In this document: piece after piece, positions 1 through 7,614 of the stretch
Layout: each line of letters begins with the position of its first letter
Numbering within the stretch: the first letter of the stretch is position 1
From: an uncultured Clostridia bacterium
GTDB lineage: Bacteria; Bacillota; Clostridia; Christensenellales; Borkfalkiaceae
Assembly (NCBI GenBank): GCA_947625605.1
Contig: CANQOY010000013.1
Span: forward strand, 1 to 36,427
Length of the DNA stretch: 36,427 bases
Reading direction: 5' to 3'
Translations under genes and position numbers: made by a program
Notes under the pieces: generated by a model
Told to the model about the DNA's origin: nothing
What the model saw: only the letters and a program-made list of their open reading frames with translations
Databases searched by the model: none

Positions 1-89
1 TCGCGGGATACTTCGCCCTTGCGGGCTTGTGCCGCCCTTGGACAACGATAAGAACGTGCGGGCGGGGCGGTATGACAGGAAACCATGCC

Positions 90-109
90 CCTGTCCCACG
101 CTGTCATTC
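90..109. repeat. 20-bp direct repeat, copy 1
   Basis: CCTGTCCCACGCTGTCATTC occurs here and again, identically, at 400-419, 310 bases downstream. Both copies run into a short C-rich, hairpin-prone tract. This points to two copies of one small intergenic element. Confidence 0.8.
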
Positions 110-355
110 TGCTCCTCTTCTTGGCGCCCCCTTGAAGGGTGGAGCGGGGCAATGCTTGCTCAACAGTGCAGTGCACTGTGAGCTGCGCCGCGACAGGAGG
201 CGTGGCCTCGCCGACGGCATTACGGCGGTCCCTGCCGCCGCAATCGGGCTCCGCCGTTTACGGCGGTGGTGGGGGTTGCCCCTGTCATCGCAGGCGGTGA
301 GGCAGGGTGACGTGATTCAGAATGAACCCCCACCTGTCGCGGCTTTGCCGCGCCA

Positions 356-386
356 CCCGCCCCCTTGAAAAGGGGGCGGGTCTTTC
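356..386 (+). terminator. Strong hairpin, possible terminator of a gene upstream of the window
   Basis: An 11-bp perfect stem (356-366 with 370-380) with a GAA loop is followed by TCTTTCC. The stem is very stable but the U-tract is poor. It may be a terminator or simply part of the repeat element. Confidence 0.35.
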
Positions 387-399
387 CGCTCACTTCTCA

Positions 400-419
400 C
401 CTGTCCCACGCTGTCATTC
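400..419. repeat. 20-bp direct repeat, copy 2
   Basis: Exact second copy of the sequence at 90-109. It is followed by a stem-loop (CTCGGCTCCC with GGGAGCCGAG). Confidence 0.8.
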
Positions 420-504
420 CGCCGTCCTCGGCTCCCTCGGGAGGGGGGAGCCGAGGAAGGCGGAAAAAATGCACCGTTTTTTGCCGATTTCTCCCGCGAA
501 AGGC

Positions 505-533
505 TTGAAATTTCCATGAAATTGTTGTACAAT
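505..533 (+). promoter_or_regulatory. Promoter of ppdK
   Basis: TTGAAA (505-510), a 17-base spacer and TACAAT (528-533) form a good vegetative promoter about 40 bases before the ppdK start codon. Confidence 0.75.
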
Positions 534-576
534 GTTCTTTGGCAAGAAACGAAATCTTTCAGGAGGAATATTCTCA

Positions 577-3222
577 ATGGCTAAAAAGTATTGTTACCTT
601 TTCACAGAAGGCAACGCAAACATGCGCGAGCTGCTCGGCGGCAAGGGCGCGAACCTCGCGGAAATGACCAATATCGGTCTGCCCGTTCCGCAGGGGTTCA
701 CCATCTCCACGGAGGCGTGCACGCAGTACTATGAGGACGGCAGGCAGATCAATCCCGAGATCCAGGCCGAAATCATGGAATATATCGATAAAATGGAGCA
801 CATCACCGGCAAGAAGTTCGGTGACAGGGAGAATCCCCTCCTCGTCTCCGTCCGTTCGGGCGCGAGAGCTTCCATGCCCGGCATGATGGATACCATCCTC
901 AACCTCGGCCTCAACGAAGAGGTCGTCGAGGTCCTCTCGAAGAAGTCGGGCAATCCCCGCTGGGCGTGGGACTGTTACAGAAGATTCATCCAGATGTTCT
1001 CGGACGTCGTCATGGAAGTGGGCAAGAAGTACTTCGAGAAGCTCATCGATGAGATGAAAGAACAAAAGGGCGTGAAGCAGGACGTCGAGCTCAACGCGGA
1101 CGATCTCAAAGCGCTCGCCAACCAGTTCAAGGCGGAGTACAGAAAGCAGCTCGGCAAGGAATTCCCCTCCGACCCGAAAGAACAGCTCTTCGAGGCGATC
1201 AAGGCCGTGTTCCGTTCGTGGGACAATCCCCGTGCCAACGTGTACCGCATGGATCACGACATCCCTTACAGCTGGGGCACCGCCGTCAACGTACAGATGA
1301 TGGCCTTCGGCAACATGGGCGATAACTGCGGCACGGGCGTTGCGTTCACGCGCAATCCCGCAACGGGCGAAAAGGGCCTCATGGGCGAATTCCTCACCAA
1401 TGCACAGGGCGAGGACGTCGTCGCAGGCGTCCGCACTCCCATGCCCATCGCCAAGATGGCCGAGGTGTTCCCCGATGTCTACAAGCAGTTCCAGGAAGTC
1501 TGCACCATCCTCGAAAATCACTACCGCGACATGCAGGATATGGAGTTCACCGTCGAGAACGAGAAGCTCTATATGCTCCAAACGAGAAACGGCAAGCGCA
1601 CGGCGGCCGCGGCCATCAAGATCGCGTGCGACCTCATCGACGAGGGCATGATCTCCGAGCAGGAAGCGCTCATGCAGATCGACGCGAAGTCCCTCGACAT
1701 GCTGCTTCACCCGCAGTTCGATCCGAACGCCTTGAAAGAAGCGGATAAGAACAACGTCGTCGGCAAGGGCATCGCTGCCTCTCCCGGCGCGGCGGCGGGC
1801 ACCATCGTGTTCACCGCAGAGGACGCCGTCAAGGAAGGCAAGGCCGGCAAGAAGGTCGTCCTCGTCCGCCTCGAAACCTCTCCCGAAGACATCGAGGGCA
1901 TGAAGTACGCGCAGGGCATTCTCACCGTGCGCGGCGGCCAGACCTCGCACGCGGCCGTCGTCGCCCGCGGCATGGGTACCTGCTGCGTCTCCGGCTGCGG
2001 CGATATCAAGATGGATGAGGAGAACAAGCAGTTCACCCTCGCGGGCAAAGTTTACCGCGAAGGCGACGTGCTCTCCCTCGACGGATCCACCGGCAATATC
2101 TACGATACCCTCATCCCCACCGTTCCCGCCGATCCCAACAGCGGCTACTTCGGCAGGATCATGGCGCTTGCAGATAAGTACAAGGCGCTCGGCGTGCGCA
2201 CCAATGCGGATACCCCCAAGGACGCAAGGCAGGCGGCGGCGTTCGGCGCGCAGGGCATCGGCCTCTGCCGTACCGAGCACATGTTCTTCGACCCCGCAAG
2301 GATCGGGGCGTTCCGCGAGATGATCTGCGCGGATACCGTGGAAGAGCGCGTCAAGGCGCTCGCCAAGATCGAGCCCATGCAGCAGGCAGACTTCGAGGGC
2401 CTCTTCGAGGCGCTCGGCGGCCAGCCCGTCACCATCCGTTTCCTCGATCCGCCGCTTCATGAGTTCGTTCCCACCGAGGAGGCCGATATCGAAGCGCTCG
2501 CAAAGGCGCAGAAGAAGTCCGTCGCGCAGATCAAGCAGATCATCTCCGACCTGCACGAGTTCAACCCGATGATGGGTCACCGCGGCTGCCGTCTCTGCGT
2601 CACCTATCCCGAGATCGCCGTCATGCAGACGCGCGCCATCATCAAGGCCGCGATCGCCGTCTCCCGCCGCCATAAGGATTGGAAGCTCGTTCCCGAGATC
2701 ATGATCCCGCTCACCGGCGAAGTCAAGGAACTCAAATTCGTGAAGGACATCGTCGTCAAGACGGCGGAAGAGGTCATCAAGAGCAAGCACAAGAAGATCA
2801 AGTACGAAGTGGGTACCATGATCGAGATCCCCCGCGCAGCTCTGACGGCGGACGCCATTGCGAAGGAGGCGGAGTTCTTCTGCTTCGGCACCAACGACCT
2901 CACGCAGATGACCTTCGGCTTCTCGCGCGACGACGCGGGCAAGTTCCTCCCTGCATACTATGTCAACAAGATCTACGAGAGCGATCCGTTCGCCCGTCTC
3001 GATACGGCCGGCGTCGGCCAGCTCATGGAGATGGCGGTGAAGAAGGGCAGGAAGGCCAACAAGAAGCTGCACACCGGGATCTGCGGCGAACACGGCGGCG
3101 ATCCGTCGTCCATCGAGTTCTGCCACAACATCGGCCTGAGCTATGTCTCCTGTTCGCCGTTCCGCGTCCCGATCGCCCGCCTCGCAGCCGCACAAGCGAA
3201 CATCAAGAACCCGAGGAAGTAA
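577..3222 (+). CDS. ppdK: Pyruvate, phosphate dikinase
   Basis: This cytoplasmic enzyme interconverts pyruvate, ATP and phosphate with PEP, AMP and pyrophosphate, linking glycolysis and gluconeogenesis. The 881-residue product has the normal length. In order it shows the N-terminal nucleotide-binding domain (GGKGANLAEM near residue 21), the phospho-carrier His at about residue 458 within GGQTSHAAVVARG, and the C-terminal PEP/pyruvate barrel with catalytic Cys at about 836 in HTGICGEHGGDP. The ATG at 577 was chosen because AGGAGG (561-566) lies 10 bases upstream. The in-frame ATG at 532 falls inside the promoter. The gene stands alone. A short diverged copy of its last codons lies downstream at 3302-3340, so the true terminator may have belonged to an older allele. 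Identification is secure. Confidence 0.97.
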   Translation: MAKKYCYLFTEGNANMRELLGGKGANLAEMTNIGLPVPQGFTISTEACTQYYEDGRQINPEIQAEIMEYIDKMEHITGKKFGDRENPLLVSVRSGARASMPGMMDTILNLGLNEEVVEVLSKKSGNPRWAWDCYRRFIQMFSDVVMEVGKKYFEKLIDEMKEQKGVKQDVELNADDLKALANQFKAEYRKQLGKEFPSDPKEQLFEAIKAVFRSWDNPRANVYRMDHDIPYSWGTAVNVQMMAFGNMGDNCGTGVAFTRNPATGEKGLMGEFLTNAQGEDVVAGVRTPMPIAKMAEVFPDVYKQFQEVCTILENHYRDMQDMEFTVENEKLYMLQTRNGKRTAAAAIKIACDLIDEGMISEQEALMQIDAKSLDMLLHPQFDPNALKEADKNNVVGKGIAASPGAAAGTIVFTAEDAVKEGKAGKKVVLVRLETSPEDIEGMKYAQGILTVRGGQTSHAAVVARGMGTCCVSGCGDIKMDEENKQFTLAGKVYREGDVLSLDGSTGNIYDTLIPTVPADPNSGYFGRIMALADKYKALGVRTNADTPKDARQAAAFGAQGIGLCRTEHMFFDPARIGAFREMICADTVEERVKALAKIEPMQQADFEGLFEALGGQPVTIRFLDPPLHEFVPTEEADIEALAKAQKKSVAQIKQIISDLHEFNPMMGHRGCRLCVTYPEIAVMQTRAIIKAAIAVSRRHKDWKLVPEIMIPLTGEVKELKFVKDIVVKTAEEVIKSKHKKIKYEVGTMIEIPRAALTADAIAKEAEFFCFGTNDLTQMTFGFSRDDAGKFLPAYYVNKIYESDPFARLDTAGVGQLMEMAVKKGRKANKKLHTGICGEHGGDPSSIEFCHNIGLSYVSCSPFRVPIARLAAAQANIKNPRK

Positions 3223-3301
3223 GTCGCGGCGCGAGGCGCGGCGTACCGCCGAACGGAAGAGAACGGAATAGCGTTCTGCTGTATGAGGCGGTTTCGCAGA
3301 A

Positions 3302-3340
3302 GCCGCCGCACAAGCGAATATTAAAAATCCGAGGAAATAA
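3302..3340 (+). pseudogene. Echo of the ppdK 3' end (13-codon remnant)
   Basis: These 39 bases read AAAQANIKNPRK followed by TAA, the same residues that end ppdK at 3184-3222. Six bases differ, all in third codon positions and all synonymous. There is an in-frame stop (3284-3286) six codons upstream and no start, so this is a remnant. The pattern fits a diverged ppdK allele whose body was lost while its 3' end and terminator stayed behind. Confidence 0.75.
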
Positions 3341-3555
3341 TTCGCAAAATTTGTTATCGAATCCAAACAGCGCCCTGCATGGGGCGCTGTTTTCCTGAAA
3401 AATAAGGGCAACAAATTTTGCGAGGGGTAAGCTAAAAGCATCTCTTAAAGCTCTTCGGCCGCCACCATGTCCGCCATCTCCCGACAAGAAGCCGAAAGGG
3501 TTCGGCAAATTGAGTCGCCCACGGCGGAAGTGAATTCCGCCTAAGGCAGGGGGTT
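3341..3555. repeat. Intergenic repeat unit A
   Basis: The unit opens with an inverted repeat (CGCAAAATTTGTT and AACAAATTTTGCG) that encloses the terminator hairpin. It continues through AGGGGTAAG and GCATCTC to a 76-base block (3477-3552) that is identical in unit B. It has no coding signal. Confidence 0.75.
3366..3393 (+). terminator. Intrinsic terminator downstream of ppdK
   Basis: AACAGCGCCC (3366-3375) pairs perfectly with GGGCGCTGTT (3382-3391) around a TGCATG loop and runs into a short T-tract. It lies 26 bases after the stop of the ppdK echo and is embedded in the repeat unit 3341-3555. Confidence 0.7.
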
Positions 3556-3725
3556 CACACGATTTCTTTGCTGCGCAAACAAATCGTCGTGAGGGGTTAA
3601 GAGAGTGCATCTCAAAGCCCCGTTGCCCGCACTCATGTCTGCCTTCTCCCGACAAGAAGCCGAAAGGGTTCGGCAAATTGAGTCGCCCACGGCGGAAGTG
3701 AATTCCGCCTAAGGCAGGGGTTCAC
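3556..3725. repeat. Intergenic repeat unit B
   Basis: The layout is as in unit A, but the 5' inverted repeat is a different short hairpin (ACGATTT and AAATCGT) with the inner terminator hairpin missing. Positions 3645-3720 match unit A 3477-3552 exactly. Confidence 0.75.
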
Positions 3726-3885
3726 GAAATTTGTTATCGAATCCAAACAGCGCTCTAACATGGGGTGCTGTTTTCCTGAAAAATAAGGGCAACAAATTTT
3801 GCGAGGGGTAAGCTGCGTGCATCTCTTAAAGCTCTTTGGCCACAACCATGTCCGCCATCTCCCGTCAAGAAGCCGAAAGGGAAAG
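3726..3885. repeat. Intergenic repeat unit C
   Basis: This is a near copy of the first 155 bases of unit A, including the inner hairpin. It stops after CAAGAAGCCGAAAGGG and lacks the 3' block shared by A and B. Confidence 0.75.
3746..3775 (+). terminator. Diverged copy of the ppdK terminator hairpin
   Basis: AACAGCGCTC (3746-3755) pairs with GGGTGCTGTT (3763-3772) and is followed by TTCCTG. Relative to the hairpin at 3366-3391, two pairs have become G-U wobbles, so the fold is kept although the sequence changed. Confidence 0.5.
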
Positions 3886-3962
3886 ATTCTTTTCGGATAA
3901 AAGAATTGAAATGGGGACGGCTCTGCGGGGAGGGGATCTGTCAAAAAAGACGGCAAAAAAAC

Positions 3963-3991
3963 TTGCAATTTTGCGGTCCATCTGCTATAAT
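3963..3991 (+). promoter_or_regulatory. Promoter of the MATE transporter gene
   Basis: TTGCAA (3963-3968), a 17-base spacer and TATAAT (3986-3991) with an extended TGC just before it. Transcription should start near 3998. Confidence 0.85.
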
Positions 3992-3997
3992 ATCTAT

Positions 3998-4056
3998 AAG
4001 CGAGTAGCGCTTTGAGTGCGTAAGTCCGGCTTCGGACCTGCGCACTTATTTTTTTG
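3998..4056 (+). promoter_or_regulatory. Leader RNA with terminator-like hairpin before the MATE gene
   Basis: The predicted 75-base leader first forms a small stem (AAGCG 3998-4002 with CGCTT 4008-4012). A two-part stem follows (AGTGCG 4015-4020 with CGCACT 4041-4046, and GTCCG 4024-4028 with CGGAC 4033-4037). That stem ends in TATTTTTTT, so it is an intrinsic terminator placed between promoter and ribosome binding site. This is the layout of an attenuator. I could not match it to a known riboswitch class, so the signal it senses is unknown. Confidence 0.6.
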
Positions 4057-4072
4057 CGAGAGGAGAGTTGTG

Positions 4073-5470
4073 ATGGAAGAAATCAAGCAAAACAAGATGG
4101 GAACTGCGCCCATGCACAGGCTCATTTGGAGCATGGGGTTGCCGATGATCGTATCTATGATCCTGCAATCGGTCTACAACATTGTCGATACGGCGTTCGT
4201 GATCAATATGGGGGACGACGGCATCGCGGGAAACCTTGCGCTCACCTATGTCTTCCCCATTCAGCTATTGATCATTGCGGTCGGCGTGGGAACGGGCGTG
4301 GGCATCAACGCCTTACTCTCCAAGAAGTTGGGCGAAAAAGATGCGGACGGCGCGTCCAAAACCGTGGGGAACGGGATCTTCCTCGGCGTTTGCATATATG
4401 CCGTATTCCTTCTCTTCGGATTATTCGGCAGCCGTTGGTTTGTGTCGATGCAGGCGGGCAAGAATGTGCAGGCTGCCCGGATGGGGGCGAGTTACTTGAA
4501 GATCTGCTGCTGTTTTTCATTCGGCGCGATCGGCTTTACCGTGTATGAGCGCTTTTTGCAGAGTACGGGCAAAACGCTCCTTTCCACGATCTCACAGGTA
4601 TCGGGCGCAGTCGCCAATATCGTGTTGGATTACGTCTTCATCTATCCTTGTAAAATGGGAATAGACGGCGCGGCGTGGGCAACGGTGATCGGCCAAATCC
4701 TCTCCCATGCGGTGGCGATGCTCTTTCATTATCTTGCGAACAGGGAAATCAAAAACAGCCTTCGGGCCCTGATCCCGAGTTGGACGACGATCAAGGGGAT
4801 CTACAAAATAGGCATCTCCGCCGCCGTGATGCAGGGGCTGCTCTCCGTGATGATGCTTGGCATGACGGGCATTCTCGGAACGGCCGAGGGGGAGCAAACC
4901 GCCGAGCTCTTGCAGGGAAGTTTCGGGATCTATTACAAAATCATGCAGTTTGCGCTGTTTGCGGCCTTCGGATTATCGAATACGATCATCTCGGTGTTAT
5001 CGTATAATTACGGCCTGAAAGACAAACGGCGCGTGAAGGACTGCATCAAATACGGGATCATAGATTCGTTGGCGGTCGCCGCCGTGATCACGATCTTAGT
5101 TGAAAGTTGCGCCGTTCCCATCGCCCGCCTGTTCGGCATGGCGAGCGGAGAGGGCAGCGAGGCCATTCAGGCCGCCGTTACCACCGCGGTCCGCATTGCA
5201 AGTATCGGTTATCTCTTTATGGCGTTCAGCGTTGCGGTGCAGGGCGTGTTGCAGGCCTTCCGCTATGCGCTGTTTCCTCTGTTTATCTCATTTTTACGGT
5301 TATGCGCACTTCTCCTTCCGATCGCATATCTCTTTACGCTTTCGGAAAGCGTGCTCACTCTCGTATGGTGGGCATTCCCCATCGCAGAAGTTTTGACCGC
5401 CGCGGTTTCCGCGTGCATCCTCAAATTCGCTTACGATAAATGTATCAAATCGCTTTCGGATACAATGTAA
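4073..5470 (+). CDS. MATE-family multidrug/drug-sodium antiporter
   Basis: This is an integral membrane efflux protein of 465 residues with about twelve hydrophobic segments, the normal length and topology for the MATE family (MepA/NorM-like branch). The N-terminus MHRLIWSMGLPMIVSMI and the following SVYNIVDTAFVINMGDDGIA are typical of helices 1 and 2. A similar pattern recurs in the second half (GFSNTI-like LSNTIISVLSYNYGLKDKRR), as expected for the duplicated six-helix bundles. The ATG at 4073 follows AGGAGAG closely. An upstream in-frame ATG at 4016 lies inside the leader hairpin and is not used. The substrate cannot be read from sequence. The terminator-like leader suggests expression is induced by some signal. 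Confidence 0.9.
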   Translation: MEEIKQNKMGTAPMHRLIWSMGLPMIVSMILQSVYNIVDTAFVINMGDDGIAGNLALTYVFPIQLLIIAVGVGTGVGINALLSKKLGEKDADGASKTVGNGIFLGVCIYAVFLLFGLFGSRWFVSMQAGKNVQAARMGASYLKICCCFSFGAIGFTVYERFLQSTGKTLLSTISQVSGAVANIVLDYVFIYPCKMGIDGAAWATVIGQILSHAVAMLFHYLANREIKNSLRALIPSWTTIKGIYKIGISAAVMQGLLSVMMLGMTGILGTAEGEQTAELLQGSFGIYYKIMQFALFAAFGLSNTIISVLSYNYGLKDKRRVKDCIKYGIIDSLAVAAVITILVESCAVPIARLFGMASGEGSEAIQAAVTTAVRIASIGYLFMAFSVAVQGVLQAFRYALFPLFISFLRLCALLLPIAYLFTLSESVLTLVWWAFPIAEVLTAAVSACILKFAYDKCIKSLSDTM

Positions 5471-5532
5471 TCCGCGGTCGGAAGCGAGCGGGCGAGGTGC
5501 GCTTTTGGAGCTTTGAGAGCATGTACAGGCAT

Positions 5533-5545
5533 ACCATGCCCGAGG
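5533..5545 (+). repeat. ACCATGYCYGAGG motif, copy 1
   Basis: ACCATGCCCGAGG in the non-coding spacer between the MATE gene and the acetyltransferase gene. Confidence 0.6.
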
Positions 5546-5631
5546 TTTGCGATTCATTTTTGTATTCTATAAGATCAAAAGGCGGCAAGAATTATTATCC
5601 TTTTGGCGCAGGGATGGCCCGAGATAAATAT

Positions 5632-5660
5632 TTGACACGGGAGCGCTTTTGCCTTATAAT
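5632..5660 (+). promoter_or_regulatory. Promoter of the acetyltransferase gene
   Basis: Consensus TTGACA (5632-5637), 17-base spacer, consensus TATAAT (5655-5660). A GGAGG ribosome binding site follows at 5674-5678. Confidence 0.9.
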
Positions 5661-5683
5661 ATGGGCGAAAATCGGAGGGCGAA

Positions 5684-6259
5684 ATGGAAAGAGAACGGTT
5701 TATTGAGATCATGAGGACGGGAGCCTGTATCGAGGCGGGGTCCGAGACGCACCGCTACATGCACGAAATGTCGCAGCGGGCACTTCGTTACACGGCGGAG
5801 ATCAACGGTACGTATCATGCGCCTGCGGAGCTAAGGCGGCTCTTCTTCGAGCTCATCGGGAGGGAAGAGGACGAAACGTTCGGCCTGTTCCCGCCGTTTT
5901 CCACCGACTATGGGCTGAATATCACTTTGGGCAAGCGCGTCTTTCTCAATTCGGGCTGCTGCTTTCAGGATCAGGGCGGGATCGAGATCGGCGACGACTG
6001 TCTGATCGGGCAGCAGGTCGTGATCGCAACGCTCAATCACGATTTGGATCCCGCAAAGCGCGGCAATATGTTCCCCGCGCCCGTGAAGATCGGCAGCAGA
6101 GTTTGGATCGGCGCGCATGCCACGATCCTGCCGGGCGTCACGATCGGTGACGGCGCCGTGATCGGTGCGGGAGCGGTCGTTACGAAGGACGTCCCTGCGG
6201 GCATGGTGGCCGCGGGCGTCCCCGCGCGGGTGATCAAGGAGATCGCAAAGCGGGAATAG
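5684..6259 (+). CDS. Sugar O-acetyltransferase, maltose/galactoside acetyltransferase family
   Basis: The enzyme is predicted to transfer acetyl from acetyl-CoA to a sugar hydroxyl in the cytoplasm. The 191 residues match the family length. The N-terminal helical cap (about 1-60) is followed by a left-handed parallel beta helix built of hexapeptide repeats ([50 protein letters not shown]). The catalytic His lies at about residue 119 in [10 protein letters not shown]. The C-terminal [10 protein letters not shown] is also characteristic. ATG 5684 is set by GGAGG five bases upstream. It is a single gene with its own promoter, and the acceptor sugar is unknown. Confidence 0.92.
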   Translation: MERERFIEIMRTGACIEAGSETHRYMHEMSQRALRYTAEINGTYHAPAELRRLFFELIGREEDETFGLFPPFSTDYGLNITLGKRVFLNSGCCFQDQGGIEIGDDCLIGQQVVIATLNHDLDPAKRGNMFPAPVKIGSRVWIGAHATILPGVTIGDGAVIGAGAVVTKDVPAGMVAAGVPARVIKEIAKRE

Positions 6260-6349
6260 GGCGGCGAACTTGTTCGTCGGGCATTCCCTCAATTCGGCCG
6301 GATAATATTCTTAAAAAATCCGAAAGATGTTTGAAATGCCGAAAAAATG

Positions 6350-6380
6350 TTGACAAAACAGGGAGAGGATGTGATATAAT
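6350..6380 (+). promoter_or_regulatory. Promoter of the 345-residue lipoprotein gene
   Basis: TTGACA (6350-6355) and TATAAT (6375-6380) with a 19-base spacer. The shifted hexamer GATATA at 6373-6378 would give 17. Confidence 0.7.
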
Positions 6381-6409
6381 ATTGCGGAAATCGAGTTAAG
6401 GAGGGAAAA

Positions 6410-7447
6410 ATGAAAAAATCTGTCATTTTTACCGGGATGGCGCTTGCCTCTTGCCTCTTTGCGCTTACGGGCTGCGGCGCAGCGATTCGGGATGGAAATA
6501 CGGCCGAAGCGCCCGTCGGTTCGTCCTCTCCTTCGGATGTAGGGACGCGGGAACCGCAGGGCGGCTATGCGGATCCGCTTGCCCTTCTCGATACGATCGA
6601 GGTGGCAGACGCGTTCGGGGACAGCGCCGCCGAGGGGTGGTCTCTTGCGCTCGAAGCGGTCGGCGATCTGACGGCTTCCTACGGGTTCTCGCTGTATTCC
6701 GAAGTCAGCGGAGAGGAAAAAGTCAACGTCGCATGCAGTGCGTCTCTTGGGCTCGAAGATCTCTTCGGGGTGCGTTCCGATGCGGAAAACGCGTCCGGAT
6801 TCGGGCTGTTCGGCGGCGGAAAGGTGAGTCTTTCCCTTTTGTACCGCGGTCCGGATGCGGGATCCGAGCCCGTTTCGAAAGAATATGACGTCAATTTTCA
6901 TCACGACGGCGATCTGATCTTATATGCCGAAGCGGGGGAGGGCGAAGTTCAGACTTCTCTTTCGGCGCTGCGGCAGAGGATCGAGGGTGCGGCGATGGCG
7001 GAGACGTTCGGGTGGATGGAAAACGCCTTCTCGGTGATCCCCGAAGAGCTGGGCAAGGGCGTCTCCTTGCGGCTTGCCGTGGAAAAGCTCATCGACCTCG
7101 GCTTTGCGGTGGAGGTTGACGATACGAACGGCCTCGCGGTATCCATACGGGCCGAAGAGGGCTTCTATACCGACCTCCTCAACGACATGCTGGAAGCGTT
7201 CCTCCCCGCCGAGTGGCTCACCTATCTTCCGCGCGTCGATTTTCGGTTTGAAAAGACGGTGTTCGATTTACAGTTGTGCTTTGACGAGAGCGGAATGTTT
7301 CGGGAGTACTCCATGACGAGCGACCTTGCGCTGGTCTCCTCTCTCGAAGTGCGCAACCTGTTTTCGGCGGAGAGCAGGATCCAACTGGGCGGCGGCATTT
7401 CGTTTACGGCGGGCGGCGAACTTCCCGAAGAACAGCCCGAAGAATAG
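6410..7447 (+). CDS. Putative lipoprotein of unknown function
   Basis: The 345-residue product has a lipoprotein signal (MKKSVIFTGMALASCLFALT) with lipobox Cys at residue 22. It is therefore expected on the outer face of the membrane. A low-complexity linker (about 23-55) follows, then a beta-rich region with no catalytic motif I recognise. Residues about 225-310 (VDDTNGLAVSIRAEE, then LPRVDFRFEKTVFDLQLCF) resemble in pattern the two internal repeats of the 1208-residue lipoprotein encoded convergently at 7615-11241. The start follows AAGGAGG at a good distance. I cannot assign a function. A beta-sheet surface protein akin to LolA/LppX-type folds is one possibility. Confidence 0.85.
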   Translation: MKKSVIFTGMALASCLFALTGCGAAIRDGNTAEAPVGSSSPSDVGTREPQGGYADPLALLDTIEVADAFGDSAAEGWSLALEAVGDLTASYGFSLYSEVSGEEKVNVACSASLGLEDLFGVRSDAENASGFGLFGGGKVSLSLLYRGPDAGSEPVSKEYDVNFHHDGDLILYAEAGEGEVQTSLSALRQRIEGAAMAETFGWMENAFSVIPEELGKGVSLRLAVEKLIDLGFAVEVDDTNGLAVSIRAEEGFYTDLLNDMLEAFLPAEWLTYLPRVDFRFEKTVFDLQLCFDESGMFREYSMTSDLALVSSLEVRNLFSAESRIQLGGGISFTAGGELPEEQPEE

Positions 7448-7464
7448 AGCGGTTGAAAGCGAAA

Positions 7465-7501
7465 AAAACCCGCCCTGCGTAAAAACGCGGGGCGGGTTTT
7501 T
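7465..7501 (+). terminator. Bidirectional terminator between the two lipoprotein genes
   Basis: AAAACCCGCCC, a T, then GCGT (7465-7480) pairs with ACGC, a G, then GGGCGGGTTTT (7485-7500) around an AAAA loop. T-runs are present on both strands, so it can end transcripts arriving from either side. Confidence 0.85.
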
Positions 7502-7614
7502 GCTTGTGCTGTGTCTTGGGACGGCCAGGCCCGAGGCGGGGCCAAGATCGCGGTCAGACCTTGGGCATGGCCGCGATCGAAAGCCGTTTTTTGCAGTTCT
7601 TGCGTTCGGGAGCC

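Larger units (their letters stand above)
1..504. other. Structured GC-rich intergenic region with no supported gene
   Basis: No reading frame here has a ribosome binding site or recognisable protein. The stretch is full of short inverted repeats, for example a 6-bp stem at 338-352, an 11-bp stem at 356-380, and a stem built on CTCGGCTCCC and GGGAGCCGAG near 428-457. It also holds a 20-bp direct repeat (90-109 and 400-419). The style is that of dispersed intergenic repeat elements rather than decayed coding sequence. Confidence 0.6.

Noticed and set aside
27-519. Small overlapping open frames in the first 500 bases
   Set aside because: They are rich in Arg/Pro/Gly, overlap hairpins and direct repeats, and have no ribosome sites.
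574-3441. Very long open frame on the minus strand (about 955 codons) opposite ppdK
   Set aside because: It is a shadow of ppdK caused by high third-position GC. It has no ribosome site or protein family, while ppdK on the plus strand is unmistakable.
3341-3885. CRISPR array
   Set aside because: There are only three long, unequal, mosaic units with no regular spacers and no cas genes.
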